From contig CP036290.1 in assembly GCA_007750655.1 (NCBI GenBank), positions 1,798,001-1,862,000 of the forward strand: 64,000 nt of DNA. The letters are read 5' to 3'. Below, in pieces: positions 40,271-48,897 of this stretch. How positions within the stretch are numbered: the first letter of the stretch is position 1; each line of letters opens with the position of its first letter. Below the pieces are notes generated by a model, which did no database searches, was not told the DNA's origin, and saw only the letters and a program-made list of their open reading frames with translations. Source of the stretch: Rohdeia mirabilis. Its GTDB lineage: Bacteria > Planctomycetota > UBA1135 > GCA-002686595. A program made the translations under genes and the position numbers.

Positions 40271-42123
40271 GCGCCGAGGAGAGAGCCGCCGGAAAGGCTG
40301 CCGTGCCCGACCCGCGTCTGGCGCCGGCCGCTCGCGTGGCCACCGAGCACGCGGCGAAGGGCGCCGCCGCGGGCGTGGCACCGAACCGCTTCGCGCACCT
40401 GTTCCCGCCGCTCGCGGATCCCGGCGCTCTCCCGCGCCGCGTGCTCGTGATCGCACCGCACGCCGACGACGAGGTGCTGGGCTGTGGCGGGATGCTCGCG
40501 TTCCACACGCAGCGCGGCGACAGCGTGCGCGTGGTGGTGCTGACCGACGGAGCGCTGGGTGATCGCGACGGACTGGCGGGCGACGACGCCGACGCTCTGG
40601 GGCGCACGCGCCAGGAGGAGAGCGTCGCCGCCGGCCGCATCCTGGGCGTCTCCGACCACCGCTTCTGCGGGCTCGAGGACGGCGGGCTCGGCACGCTCGC
40701 GGACCTTTCGTCGCGCATCGCCGACGAGATCGCGGACTTCGACCCGGACCTCGTCTACGGCCCGTCGCCGCACGAGTTCCACACCGACCACCGCGCCACC
40801 GCCGCCGCGCTGATCACGGCCGCCGCGGCGGACACGCGCACGCGCACCTACCACCTGTTCGGCGTCAACACCTACGCGCACGCGACGGTGCTGTACGACA
40901 CGACGGCGTTCTGGACGCGCAAGTCGGAAGCCCTGGCCGCGTTCGCCAGTCAGATGGCGTACCACGACCTGGTCGAGAAGTGCGGCGCGTTCGATCGCTC
41001 GCGCACGGTCAACGTGCCCGACGACGCGGTGCAGAAGGCGGAAGGGTACGTGTCCCTGCCGAGCGAGCGCATGGCCGCCTACGGACGCGCCGTCGCAACG
41101 CTCGTGCGCGAAGTGGCCGACGCCGCGCTCATCGGTGGGGAAGGGGCGCGCGAACCGGCCGCCACCCGCCGCGCGGACGCACGCCGCGCCGCAGAACTCG
41201 GCGTGCCGCGCACGACGGCGGTGATCTCGACCTGGAACAAAGTCCTCGACGTGGTCGCCAACGTGGAGTCGCTGCTCGATCAGACCTTGGCCTTCGCCGA
41301 GATCGTCGTTGTCGACAACTGTTCGAGCGACGGCACGGCGGAGCTGCTGGCCGAGCGCTTCCCGGAGGTGCGCGTGATCCGCACGCCGCACGACAAGTAC
41401 GGGGCCTGCGAGACGTTCAACATCGGCTTCGCGTCGGTGACCACGCCCTGGCTCGCGATCCTCGACGACGACGTGGTCCTGCCGCCGGACTGGCTCGAGA
41501 AGGCGTCGGTGCGTCTTCTGGCGGAACCCGACACCACGGCGCTGCTGTCGTCCAAGGTGGTCGAACCGGGCATGCCGGCGAGCTACACCAACTCCGAACG
41601 CGTCAACACCGAGCGCTACATGAGCACGTTCCGCGGCTGCGGTAGCCTCGCAAAGGTGGCGCCCCTGCGCGCGGCGGGCTGGTACGACGAGCGGCTGTTC
41701 ATCTACGGCAACGAGCGCGACCTGACGTGCCGCCTGCTCGCCGACGGGTATCGCGTGCTGCAGTACCCCGGCGTCGTGACCTACCACTCGACGCCGTTCG
41801 GCCTGCAGATGGGCAAGCGCAGCCTCTACTACCACGCGCGCAACGCCTGGCTGACGCAGCTCAAGTACGCGCCGTTCGCCGACCTCGTGAAGCTGCCCTG
41901 GTTGGTGCTGACGAAGGTGCTCCTGCGCAGCGAGACGAAGGAGACCGGCGGCGAGGTGACCGACGCGGTCGGCACGATCGGCATCGGCTCTTCGATCAAG
42001 AACACGAAGGGTGCCTGGCGGGTGCTCGCGAAGGCCGCCTGGAGCATCCTCCTGAACGTGCCGTACTGTCTGCGTCATCGCCGCCCCGTCCACGCGCCGG
42101 ACTTCCGGCTGCCGATCGAGTGA
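40267..42123 (+). CDS. PIG-L deacetylase fused to a family 2 glycosyltransferase
   Basis: The 618-residue protein joins two enzymes. Residues about 58-300 are a second PIG-L deacetylase (APHADDEVLGCGG at 63-75, then SPHEFHTDHRATAAAL). From about 314 comes a GT2 domain with TTAVISTWNKVLDVVANVES, EIVVVDNCSSDGTAELLAE, LAILDDDVVLPPDW as the DXD region and FIYGNERDLTCRLLADG as the catalytic part. A fusion suggests that deacetylation and transfer happen on the same substrate, for example transfer to or from a freshly exposed amino sugar. It overlaps the single-domain deacetylase upstream and the GT2 downstream, each by four bases. Confidence 0.9.
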   Translation: MSAEERAAGKAAVPDPRLAPAARVATEHAAKGAAAGVAPNRFAHLFPPLADPGALPRRVLVIAPHADDEVLGCGGMLAFHTQRGDSVRVVVLTDGALGDRDGLAGDDADALGRTRQEESVAAGRILGVSDHRFCGLEDGGLGTLADLSSRIADEIADFDPDLVYGPSPHEFHTDHRATAAALITAAAADTRTRTYHLFGVNTYAHATVLYDTTAFWTRKSEALAAFASQMAYHDLVEKCGAFDRSRTVNVPDDAVQKAEGYVSLPSERMAAYGRAVATLVREVADAALIGGEGAREPAATRRADARRAAELGVPRTTAVISTWNKVLDVVANVESLLDQTLAFAEIVVVDNCSSDGTAELLAERFPEVRVIRTPHDKYGACETFNIGFASVTTPWLAILDDDVVLPPDWLEKASVRLLAEPDTTALLSSKVVEPGMPASYTNSERVNTERYMSTFRGCGSLAKVAPLRAAGWYDERLFIYGNERDLTCRLLADGYRVLQYPGVVTYHSTPFGLQMGKRSLYYHARNAWLTQLKYAPFADLVKLPWLVLTKVLLRSETKETGGEVTDAVGTIGIGSSIKNTKGAWRVLAKAAWSILLNVPYCLRHRRPVHAPDFRLPIE

Positions 42124-43205
42124 GCGCGAACGGGCGCACCACAGCGGCGGGCATCACCGCCGTCGTCGTGAACTACGACGGGGCGCACTACCTGGCGGCC
42201 TGCCTCGACGGACTCTTCGCGGGCGACGTGGTGCCCGACGAAGTGTTCGTCGTGGACAACGGTTCGACCGACGGCAGCCAGGACCTGGTGCGCGAGCGCT
42301 ACCCGGACGTCGTGCTGCTCGAGCTCCCCGGCAACCCCGGGCCGGCGGCCGCGCGCAACCTCGGGATGCGCGTGGCGCGATTCGCCCGCGTGTTGACGCT
42401 CGACAACGACGTGGTGCTCGAGCCGCAGGCGCTGGCGCGGATGGTGGCCGCCCTCGACGCGGACGCGGGGCTCGTCGCCGTGCAGGCGCGATCGGTCGTG
42501 GCCAGCGATCCCGGGACGGTGCACTACGACGGCGGCTGGGCCCACTACGCCGGGCTGCTCGTGCTGCGCAACTTCTTCGTGCCCGCGGCCGAGGCGGAGG
42601 GCTCGGGCACGAGCGAGGTCGGCGCGTTCGTGTCCCTGTGCGTCCTGCAGGAGAACGCGCGCGTGCTGGCGGCGGGGGGGTACGACGAGGACCTCGAGAT
42701 CCTGTTCGAGGACGCGGACCTGTCCTACCGGCTGCGCGCATTGGGCGAGCGGTTGGCGGTGGTGGACGACGCGCTCTGTCTGCACGGGCCGGGCACCGCG
42801 GGCACGTCGTTCCGCCGCGAGATCTACCCGGCGCGGCGCGTGTTCCTGCACTCGCGCAACCGCTGGCTGCTCCTGCTCAAGAACCACCGCGCCTGGACGC
42901 TGGTGCTGAGTGCGCCGGCGCTCGTCCTGTACGAGATCTACTGGCTCGCCTTCGCGACGCTGCGCGGCGGACTCCTCGCCTACCTGCGCGGCAAATGGGC
43001 GCTCGTGCGACTTCTCCCGGGCGTCCTGGCCCGGCGGCACCGGATCCAGAGTTCGCGCCGGGTGGGGGACCGCGAGATCCTGCGCGGCGGGCCGTTGACG
43101 CTCTCGCCGCAGCTGCGCGAGAAGAAGTTCGCGCGCGCCTCGAGCGCGACGTTGGACGCGTGCCTGCGCGGGTGGTGGGCGCTCGTGCGTCCGTTGGTAC
43201 GGTAG
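42120..43205 (+). CDS. family 2 glycosyltransferase
   Basis: The 361-residue protein is a GT2 with GITAVVVNYDGAHYLAACLD, EVFVVDNGSTDGSQDLV, VLTLDNDVVLEP (DXD-like) and LEILFEDADLSYRLRALGE. The C-terminal third holds amphipathic and hydrophobic stretches (WTLVLSAPALVLYEIYWLAF) that may tether it to the membrane, as expected for an enzyme acting on lipid-linked glycans. Its GTG start overlaps the preceding stop, and the next gene begins six bases after its own stop. Donor and acceptor cannot be inferred. Confidence 0.9.
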   Translation: MSANGRTTAAGITAVVVNYDGAHYLAACLDGLFAGDVVPDEVFVVDNGSTDGSQDLVRERYPDVVLLELPGNPGPAAARNLGMRVARFARVLTLDNDVVLEPQALARMVAALDADAGLVAVQARSVVASDPGTVHYDGGWAHYAGLLVLRNFFVPAAEAEGSGTSEVGAFVSLCVLQENARVLAAGGYDEDLEILFEDADLSYRLRALGERLAVVDDALCLHGPGTAGTSFRREIYPARRVFLHSRNRWLLLLKNHRAWTLVLSAPALVLYEIYWLAFATLRGGLLAYLRGKWALVRLLPGVLARRHRIQSSRRVGDREILRGGPLTLSPQLREKKFARASSATLDACLRGWWALVRPLVR

Positions 43206-43211
43206 CTGTCG

Positions 43212-44600
43212 ATGCGCGTCCTGCTCGTTTCCCACCGCTCGCTGCCGCGCCATCCGGCGGGGACCGAGGTGCACACGCACAGCCTGGCGCGCGCTCTCGT
43301 CGCAGCCGGGCACGAAGTGCTGGTGTACACGGCCGAGAAGGACGTGTCGCGTCGGCACATGTCGCTCAACCGCCGCGAGCACGACGGCGTGCGCTACGTG
43401 GAACTGGTCAACAACCTGTTCCACGAGTCGTTCGAACAGACCTACCGCAGCCAGCCGGCCGAGGTGCGCTTCGGCGAGGTGCTGGACGCGTTCCGGCCCG
43501 ACGTGGTGCACGCGGCGCACCTGCTCTACCACTCGATCGGGTACGCGGCGATCTGCGAGCAGCTCGACCTGCCGTTCTTCATGACCCTGTTCGACTTCTG
43601 GCTCATGTGCCCGCGCTTCGGACAGCGCCGGTACCTGGACGGGAGTCTGTGCGCGACGATCGAGCCCGAACGCTGCGCGCGCTGCATGGCCGGGTTCAAG
43701 CACGCGGCGACCGCGACCGAGCGGCGCGTCGGTCGCGCGCTCGCGGGGTTGCGCGGCGCGACGGGCGTGGACCTGGCGCCGCTCGCGAAGCGCGTTGCGG
43801 CGGGATCGGCCGCGCCGACCGGCAGCACTGCCTTCGTCGAGCCCGAGCTCGACCCGCGCTGGCTCGACGCCCTGGCGGAGCGCGAGCGCGCGATGCGCGA
43901 GGAACTCGTGCCGCGCGTGGCCGGTTTCGTCGCGCCCAGTCACTTCCTGGAGAGCGAGTTCCTGGCCTGGGGGCTGCCCGCCGGGCGCACGCACTTCCTG
44001 CGCACGGGCATCGATCTTCTGCCGTTCGAGGGCTTCGTGCGCGAACCGCGGGCGGAGCGCCTGCGCGTGCGTTTCATCGGAACCGTCGTCGCGCACAAGG
44101 GGCCGCAGGTCCTGGTCGAAGCGTTCGAACGACTCGAACCGAGCGTCCGCGAGAAGCTCCAGCTGGATCTGCACGGACCCGGATCCCACGCGCCCGAACT
44201 CGCCGCCGACCTGGAGCGTCGCGCGGCGGCACTCGGTGCCCGCTACCACGGAGCGCTCGAGCGCGCCGGTCTGGCCGCGACGCTCGCCCGCACGGATCTG
44301 CTCGTGGTTCCGAGCCTGTGGTACGAGAACGCGCCGCTCGTCATCCTCGAAGCGCTCGCGACGGGAACGGCCGTCGCGGTCAGCGACCTCGGCGGCATGG
44401 CCGAACTGGTGCGCGAGTCCGAAGCGGGCTTCGCGTTCCGAGCCGGCGATGCCACGGCGCTCGCCGAACTGATCGCGGGCCTCGCCTCGGACCCCGAACG
44501 CGTGATCGCCGTGGCCGCACGCGGCCGGGGTGCTCTGCGCTCGATCGACGAGGACGCGCGCGACTTCGCCGCGCTCTACGACGCGGCGCTCGCGCGATGA
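43212..44600 (+). CDS. family 4 glycosyltransferase
   Basis: The 462-residue protein is a GT-B retaining glycosyltransferase. The N-terminal acceptor domain shows MRVLLVSHRSLPRHPAGTE and ALVAAGHEVLVYTAE, and the C-terminal donor domain shows RFIGTVVAHKGPQVLVEAFE and the donor-binding EX7E motif in ENAPLVILEALATGTAVAVS. A Cys-containing insertion around 148-165 (LCATIEPERCARCMAG) resembles an optional metal-binding loop seen in some relatives. Its stop overlaps the next GT4 start (ATGA), indicating successive transferase steps in the same glycan pathway. Confidence 0.9.
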   Translation: MRVLLVSHRSLPRHPAGTEVHTHSLARALVAAGHEVLVYTAEKDVSRRHMSLNRREHDGVRYVELVNNLFHESFEQTYRSQPAEVRFGEVLDAFRPDVVHAAHLLYHSIGYAAICEQLDLPFFMTLFDFWLMCPRFGQRRYLDGSLCATIEPERCARCMAGFKHAATATERRVGRALAGLRGATGVDLAPLAKRVAAGSAAPTGSTAFVEPELDPRWLDALAERERAMREELVPRVAGFVAPSHFLESEFLAWGLPAGRTHFLRTGIDLLPFEGFVREPRAERLRVRFIGTVVAHKGPQVLVEAFERLEPSVREKLQLDLHGPGSHAPELAADLERRAAALGARYHGALERAGLAATLARTDLLVVPSLWYENAPLVILEALATGTAVAVSDLGGMAELVRESEAGFAFRAGDATALAELIAGLASDPERVIAVAARGRGALRSIDEDARDFAALYDAALAR

Positions 44601-45955
44601 AGATCCTGTTGTGCGTGCACGGCTACCCGCCCGAGCTGGTGGGCGGCACCGAGCTCTCGACCAAGCGCCTCGCCGCGGCCCTCGTGCGCGCCGGTCACGA
44701 GGTCGTCGTGTTCGCCGGAACCCTGGACTGGGAGAAGCGCGGCACGCTCGAGGAGACGCGCGACACCGACGGCGTGCGCGTCCTGCGCTACAGCCGCGAC
44801 GACCTGTACTTCGACCACTGGCACAAGGGCCGCAGCGCCAGTGTGCGCAGCGCGTTCGCCGCCGTGCTCGAGCGCGAGCGACCCGACGTCGTGCACGTGC
44901 ACCACTGGATCCGGCTCACGCGCGATCTGATCGCGACCGCCGCGCGCGCCGGTGTTCCGGCCGTGGCGAGCCTGCACGACGCCTGGACCAGTTGCCTGGT
45001 GGCCTTCCGCATCCGCCCCGCGACGCGTCTGCCCTGCGACGCGCCGCTGGCCGTCGATCCGTGCATCGACTGCGCGCGCGTGCTCGAGCCGCCGACGCCC
45101 TGGATGGACGCGGACGAGGAACAGCGACGTTTCGAGGAGCACCGCGCGGACCTCGTGCGCGAGTTGGAGCTCGCGCGCGCGGTCGTCGTGCCGACGCTGA
45201 GCCACGCGCGCACGATCGAAGCTGGCCTGGGTCTCGCGCCCGGAGCTCTGCGCACCGACGTGGTGCGTCCTGCGGTCGATCTGCCCGAACGCGCGCGCGC
45301 CGTGCCGCGCTTCGAGTCCGGTGACGTGCTGCGCATCGGGTCCTGGGGCCACTACGCCGAACACAAGGGGCTCGAGGTGTTGATCGACGCCGTGCGCGCG
45401 CTGCCGGACCCGACGCGCGTCGAGCTGCGCCTGGCGGGCGGCACCGTCCTGCCGGCGCACCGCGCGCGACTCGAGGAGCGCGCGCGCGGCTTGCCCGTGC
45501 GTTTCGACGAAGGCTACGCACCGCACGAACTCGGCGCGCTGCCGGTCACGGACGTGCACCTGTTCGCGAGCGGATCGCTCGCGCGCGAGTCCTGGGGCCT
45601 CGTGGTCGACGAAGCTCTGGCGCTCGGGTTGCCCGTCGTGCTGCCGCGCGCCGGTGCGTTCGCCGAGCGCGCGCAGGGAGTCGAGTGGGCGCGGCTCTAC
45701 GAGCAGACGCGCGCGGAGGACCTCGCGCGCGTGCTGCGCGAGTTGCTCGAGAATCCACCCGCGCTCGCGCGCATGTCCGCGGCCGTACCGGATCGCGCGG
45801 CGCTCTTCTTCGACGGCGACGCCCAGGCCGCCGCGCTCGCGAGCGTCTACGAACGGGCCCGTGCCGCCGGTCCGCCGCCGGTTCCGAGCGCGCCCGACGA
45901 CGCGCGCGACCTCGCGGACCAGCGCAGCTGGGACGACCGGCTGCAAGGGCGGTAG
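44597..45955 (+). CDS. family 4 glycosyltransferase
   Basis: The 452-residue protein is a second GT4, similar in layout to the preceding one: MKILLCVHGYPPELVGGTE at the N-terminus, VVHVHHWIRLTRDLI, a DPCIDCARVLEPPT insertion with two cysteines, RIGSWGHYAEHKGLEVLID in the donor domain and SLARESWGLVVDEALALGL with the EX7E pair. Similarity between the two adjacent genes suggests an old duplication. It is the last gene of the coupled glycan block; 197 bp of non-coding sequence follow before the next gene. Confidence 0.9.
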   Translation: MKILLCVHGYPPELVGGTELSTKRLAAALVRAGHEVVVFAGTLDWEKRGTLEETRDTDGVRVLRYSRDDLYFDHWHKGRSASVRSAFAAVLERERPDVVHVHHWIRLTRDLIATAARAGVPAVASLHDAWTSCLVAFRIRPATRLPCDAPLAVDPCIDCARVLEPPTPWMDADEEQRRFEEHRADLVRELELARAVVVPTLSHARTIEAGLGLAPGALRTDVVRPAVDLPERARAVPRFESGDVLRIGSWGHYAEHKGLEVLIDAVRALPDPTRVELRLAGGTVLPAHRARLEERARGLPVRFDEGYAPHELGALPVTDVHLFASGSLARESWGLVVDEALALGLPVVLPRAGAFAERAQGVEWARLYEQTRAEDLARVLRELLENPPALARMSAAVPDRAALFFDGDAQAAALASVYERARAAGPPPVPSAPDDARDLADQRSWDDRLQGR

Positions 45956-46152
45956 AACGCGCGACGGGTGGACGCGCGGTTCGAGGGACGTTCTCGAGCT
46001 CGCGTTCCTCGGGTCCGCGAACGGGCCGCGCGCCGGGCAGCACGGTGGCGGACCGGGAGTCGCCCGACGTACCGAGCACGTCGCAACGCACGCCGCGCGC
46101 CGCGGTCGGTGCACGGCCGCGGCTCGAGACGTAGGCTGTGCGCCCCCGCGCC

Positions 46153-47103
46153 ATGCCGACCATCCGAACCTCCTCCGCTCCGTCCACTCGCTCCCGTCGC
46201 GCGGGCGGCATCGCACTCGCGCTCGCGTGTGCCCTGGCGGCCTCGTCGCTCACGGGCTGCGTAGCGCCCGAACCCGTCACGATCGGTCACGGCGACCTGG
46301 ACGAGGTGCGGCGGGAAGCGGTGGCGGCCTACCGCGAGGGGGGCGAGCGCTGGGCCGCGATCGTCGAGCGCACGCGCACCGATCCCAGGCTCGCGATCTT
46401 CCTCGTCGACAACGCGGCGGCGGCTCTCGTGCGCCACTTCGTCAGCGGGCAGATGTCGCGCCGCGGTGCGGTCGAGAGTCCCTACGAGCGCGCGCGCCGT
46501 TCGCTGTCCGAGCTCGGCGCGCCCGCGGCCGAACTGCTCGAAGAGATGGTCATCGGTGGGGACGAGGTGGTGGCCGGCGCGGGCGTCGATGCGCTCGCCG
46601 TCATGGATGGCCACGTCCTCGACGCGATCGTGCGGATCCTCGCCGACGGGCGGGTCGAGGTGCGCCGCCGCGGTGCCGCGCTGGCCGCCCTCGCGGTGCC
46701 CCTCGACGAGGCCGCCGAACGCCGCCTGGTCGACGTCCTGGCGCCGATCGTCAACGGCGATCCGTCCTGGGTCGTGCGGGCCGAAGCGGTGCGCGCGGCG
46801 GGGGCACGGGCCGCGCGCTCGGCCGACATGCGGGCCCTGCACACGGGACTGCTCGCCACCGGGCTCGAGGACGCGGACGCCACCGTGGTGGGCATCGCCG
46901 CGGACGGTCTGGGCACGTGCCGCGCCGTGAACGCCGTGCCCGCGCTGATCGGGGCCCTGGGGCGCGTCGAGGACGAGGTGGTCGCCCACGACCGGGTGCA
47001 GCGCGCGCTCAAGCTCCTGGTGCGCGAGAGCGAGCCGCACACGCCCGCGCAGTGGTGGCAGCTGTGGCTCGAGCGCCGCGCGGAGCTGCTCCGGGCCACG
47101 TGA
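46153..47103 (+). CDS. HEAT-repeat lipoprotein
   Basis: The 316-residue protein has a lipoprotein signal (ALALACALAASSLTGC, lipobox LTGC at about 33-36). The mature part is all-helical with recurring HEAT-like units: APAAELLEEMVIGGDEVVA, HVLDAIVRILADGRVEVRR, AERRLVDVLAPIVNGDPSW and NAVPALIGALGRVEDEVVA. HEAT arrays serve as binding scaffolds, here outside the inner membrane. TAGGCT at 46132-46137, 15 bp upstream of the ATG, could be a -10 only if transcription is nearly leaderless. No pathway is evident. Confidence 0.75.
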   Translation: MPTIRTSSAPSTRSRRAGGIALALACALAASSLTGCVAPEPVTIGHGDLDEVRREAVAAYREGGERWAAIVERTRTDPRLAIFLVDNAAAALVRHFVSGQMSRRGAVESPYERARRSLSELGAPAAELLEEMVIGGDEVVAGAGVDALAVMDGHVLDAIVRILADGRVEVRRRGAALAALAVPLDEAAERRLVDVLAPIVNGDPSWVVRAEAVRAAGARAARSADMRALHTGLLATGLEDADATVVGIAADGLGTCRAVNAVPALIGALGRVEDEVVAHDRVQRALKLLVRESEPHTPAQWWQLWLERRAELLRAT

Positions 47104-47137
47104 ATCGACGGGCCGGGCCGCTACACTCGCAGGCCTC

Positions 47138-48073
47138 ATGGCCCAGTGGAAGTTGTCCCGTCGTCACCCCGCCTGCGTTGTCTGCGAGCACGTCTTCGAG
47201 GACGGCGAGCAGCACTTCTCGCGCATCGAGGTGGGCGTCGAGACCATCGAGCGGGCCGACGTCTGCCGCGCCTGCTGGCCGAAGGAGACCGAACCCGGTT
47301 GGATCTGGTGGCGGGCCCGCCGGGCCGTCGCGCGCTCGAAGGGCCTGGCGGTCGACTGGGAGATCCTGACCCAGGTCTTCCTCGCGCTCGGTCCCAAGTT
47401 GGACGCCCTGCGGGCCGCGGTGGCCGACGGGTCGTACGTGGCGCCGGAGATGGCGGCCCCGGGAACCGGAGTGGTCGAAGCGGCGGACGGCGCCGGTTCG
47501 GACGGCGCCGATTCGAGCGGTACCGATTCGAGCGGTGCCGATTCGACGGCTGCAGCGGCGACGGAGACCGAAACCGAGCCCGTGACCGAGGCCGTGGAAG
47601 GGGAGGTCGCGCCCGCCGAGGACGTCGAACCCGCCGCCGAACCCGAACCGGTCGTCTTCCAGGATCCGGTCGAACGCCTCGAGCAGGTGCGCTATCTGCT
47701 CGCTCTGCTGCTCCTGCGCAAGCGCCGGCTGATGCTCGTGCGCGCCGTGCGCCGCAACGACGGCGAGGCGCTCGTGGTGCGCCGTCCGCGCCGCAAGGAC
47801 ACGATCGAGGTGCGCGCGTTCGAGCTCGACCCCGAGCGGATGGACGCCCTGCGCGGCGAACTGGTGCGCCTCTTCGAGGGCGAGGGGTTCGACGAGGACG
47901 GTGTTTCGGATGACGGTGGTTCGGACGCCGGCTTCGAGGAGTCCGGCGACGAGCCCGAGGCCCGCTCGGACGACGGAGCGCGCGACGGGGAGTCGGACGA
48001 CGACGCGAGCGACGACGCGAGCGAGGGCGAAGCCGCACCCGCCACCGAGGCGGCCGCGAAGCCCGGCGCCTGA
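47138..48073 (+). CDS. paired-CxxC protein with acidic tail, function unknown
   Basis: The 311-residue protein begins with a probable zinc site formed by CVVC (13-16) and CRAC (about 43-46), in the context HPACVVCEHVFEDGEQHFSR. A conserved-looking domain of about 100 residues follows, then a low-complexity Asp/Ser/Thr/Glu linker with DSSGTDSSGADST repeats. A helical segment EQVRYLLALLLLRKRRLMLV comes next, then a strongly acidic tail. I recall similar paired-CxxC proteins as conserved in planctomycetes but without known function. TACACT at 47122-47127 could be a -10. It is the last gene before the MraZ operator region. Confidence 0.7.
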   Translation: MAQWKLSRRHPACVVCEHVFEDGEQHFSRIEVGVETIERADVCRACWPKETEPGWIWWRARRAVARSKGLAVDWEILTQVFLALGPKLDALRAAVADGSYVAPEMAAPGTGVVEAADGAGSDGADSSGTDSSGADSTAAAATETETEPVTEAVEGEVAPAEDVEPAAEPEPVVFQDPVERLEQVRYLLALLLLRKRRLMLVRAVRRNDGEALVVRRPRRKDTIEVRAFELDPERMDALRGELVRLFEGEGFDEDGVSDDGGSDAGFEESGDEPEARSDDGARDGESDDDASDDASEGEAAPATEAAAKPGA

Positions 48074-48897
48074 CCGCGCCCGGTCCGGTCCCCGCTGTTC
48101 GAGGCGTCGCGAGCCGAGTCCGGCGCCCGCGGAGGGCGGGGGAGGACCGTGCCCGAGGTCCGAGCCCGAGGTCCGAGCCCGAGGACGGCACTGACGGCAG
48201 CTACCCGGCGACCTGAGCCCTGAAGCCCGTCGCGTCGTTCGCGCGCCCATCCCACTCCCACCGTCCGCAGCCGCCCGGCTCGCGCGCCCGACGGTCCCAC
48301 CGAGCCGCTCGCCGCCGCGCGACGACCGCTCGCGGGGGCGGGGACCCCACTTCCTCCCACCGCCGGTTTCGAGGGCGGCGGGCCCTGCGGCCGGCGACGG
48401 CTCCGGTCGTCCCGCCGGGGGCGGAACGGCCTCGAACGGGCTCCAATCGCCGATTCGGGCGACCGGTCGGCGTCCCGAGTCCACACTTGGGACTCGTTCT
48501 CGTCCCGGCTCGAACCGCCCGCACCGGGTCCGCCGGGGCCTTGGAGGGGCCTCACGTGCCCTCGGCGTGGGGGTGGGGATCCATTCGATGGGGACGAGTG
48601 GGGAGACGGGCTGAAAAGTGGGTGACGGTGGGGGTCGGTGGTATAGAGTGGGGACGTCCAAGAGCGATCCCTCCGGCCGCCGCGCGCGACTGACCGATCC
48701 GCTCCCGCCGTGTCCGCCGGGCACGGTCCGCAGCGCGCCTGCGGCTCCGACGGTCGCCGTCCGCGGAGAGGGAAGTGAGCCCGAGCGGCTGCTCCACCCG
48801 ACGACCGTCCTCCCCTCGAACCAGCCGGGCCCTTGAGGTCCGCGGAGCCGAGGCGGAGTCCCCACCCCACGTCCTCGGTCCCCCCCCTCGCCGCTCC
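48074..48897. other. 824-bp region upstream of mraZ
   Basis: No gene is recognised here. Near 48165-48184 ccgaggtccgagcccgaggtccgagcc forms a short 13-bp direct repeat. The last part holds the TGGGG ladder and promoter at 48589-48653, listed separately, and then about 240 bp of GC-rich leader before the GTG of mraZ. Confidence 0.6.
48589..48653 (+). promoter_or_regulatory. MraZ operator: 10-bp-period TGGGG ladder overlapping the dcw promoter
   Basis: TGGGG or close variants start at 48589, 48599, 48619, 48629, 48639 (TGGTA) and 48649, with a degenerate slot at 48609 (GGCTG). The spacing of 5 bp between boxes gives exactly one helical turn, the arrangement known for MraZ, which binds three or more TGGGN direct repeats with 5-bp spacers upstream of its own gene. 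A -10-like TATAGA lies at 48642-48647 inside the ladder, so binding would block or shape transcription of the whole dcw cluster. Two further TGGGG boxes at 48568 and 48574 are out of phase. Confidence 0.85.

Noticed and set aside
48775..48897. Upstream start for mraZ adding 41 residues
   Set aside because: MraZ proteins begin a few residues before the FxGxxxxxLDxKxR motif; the GTG at 48898 gives exactly that.
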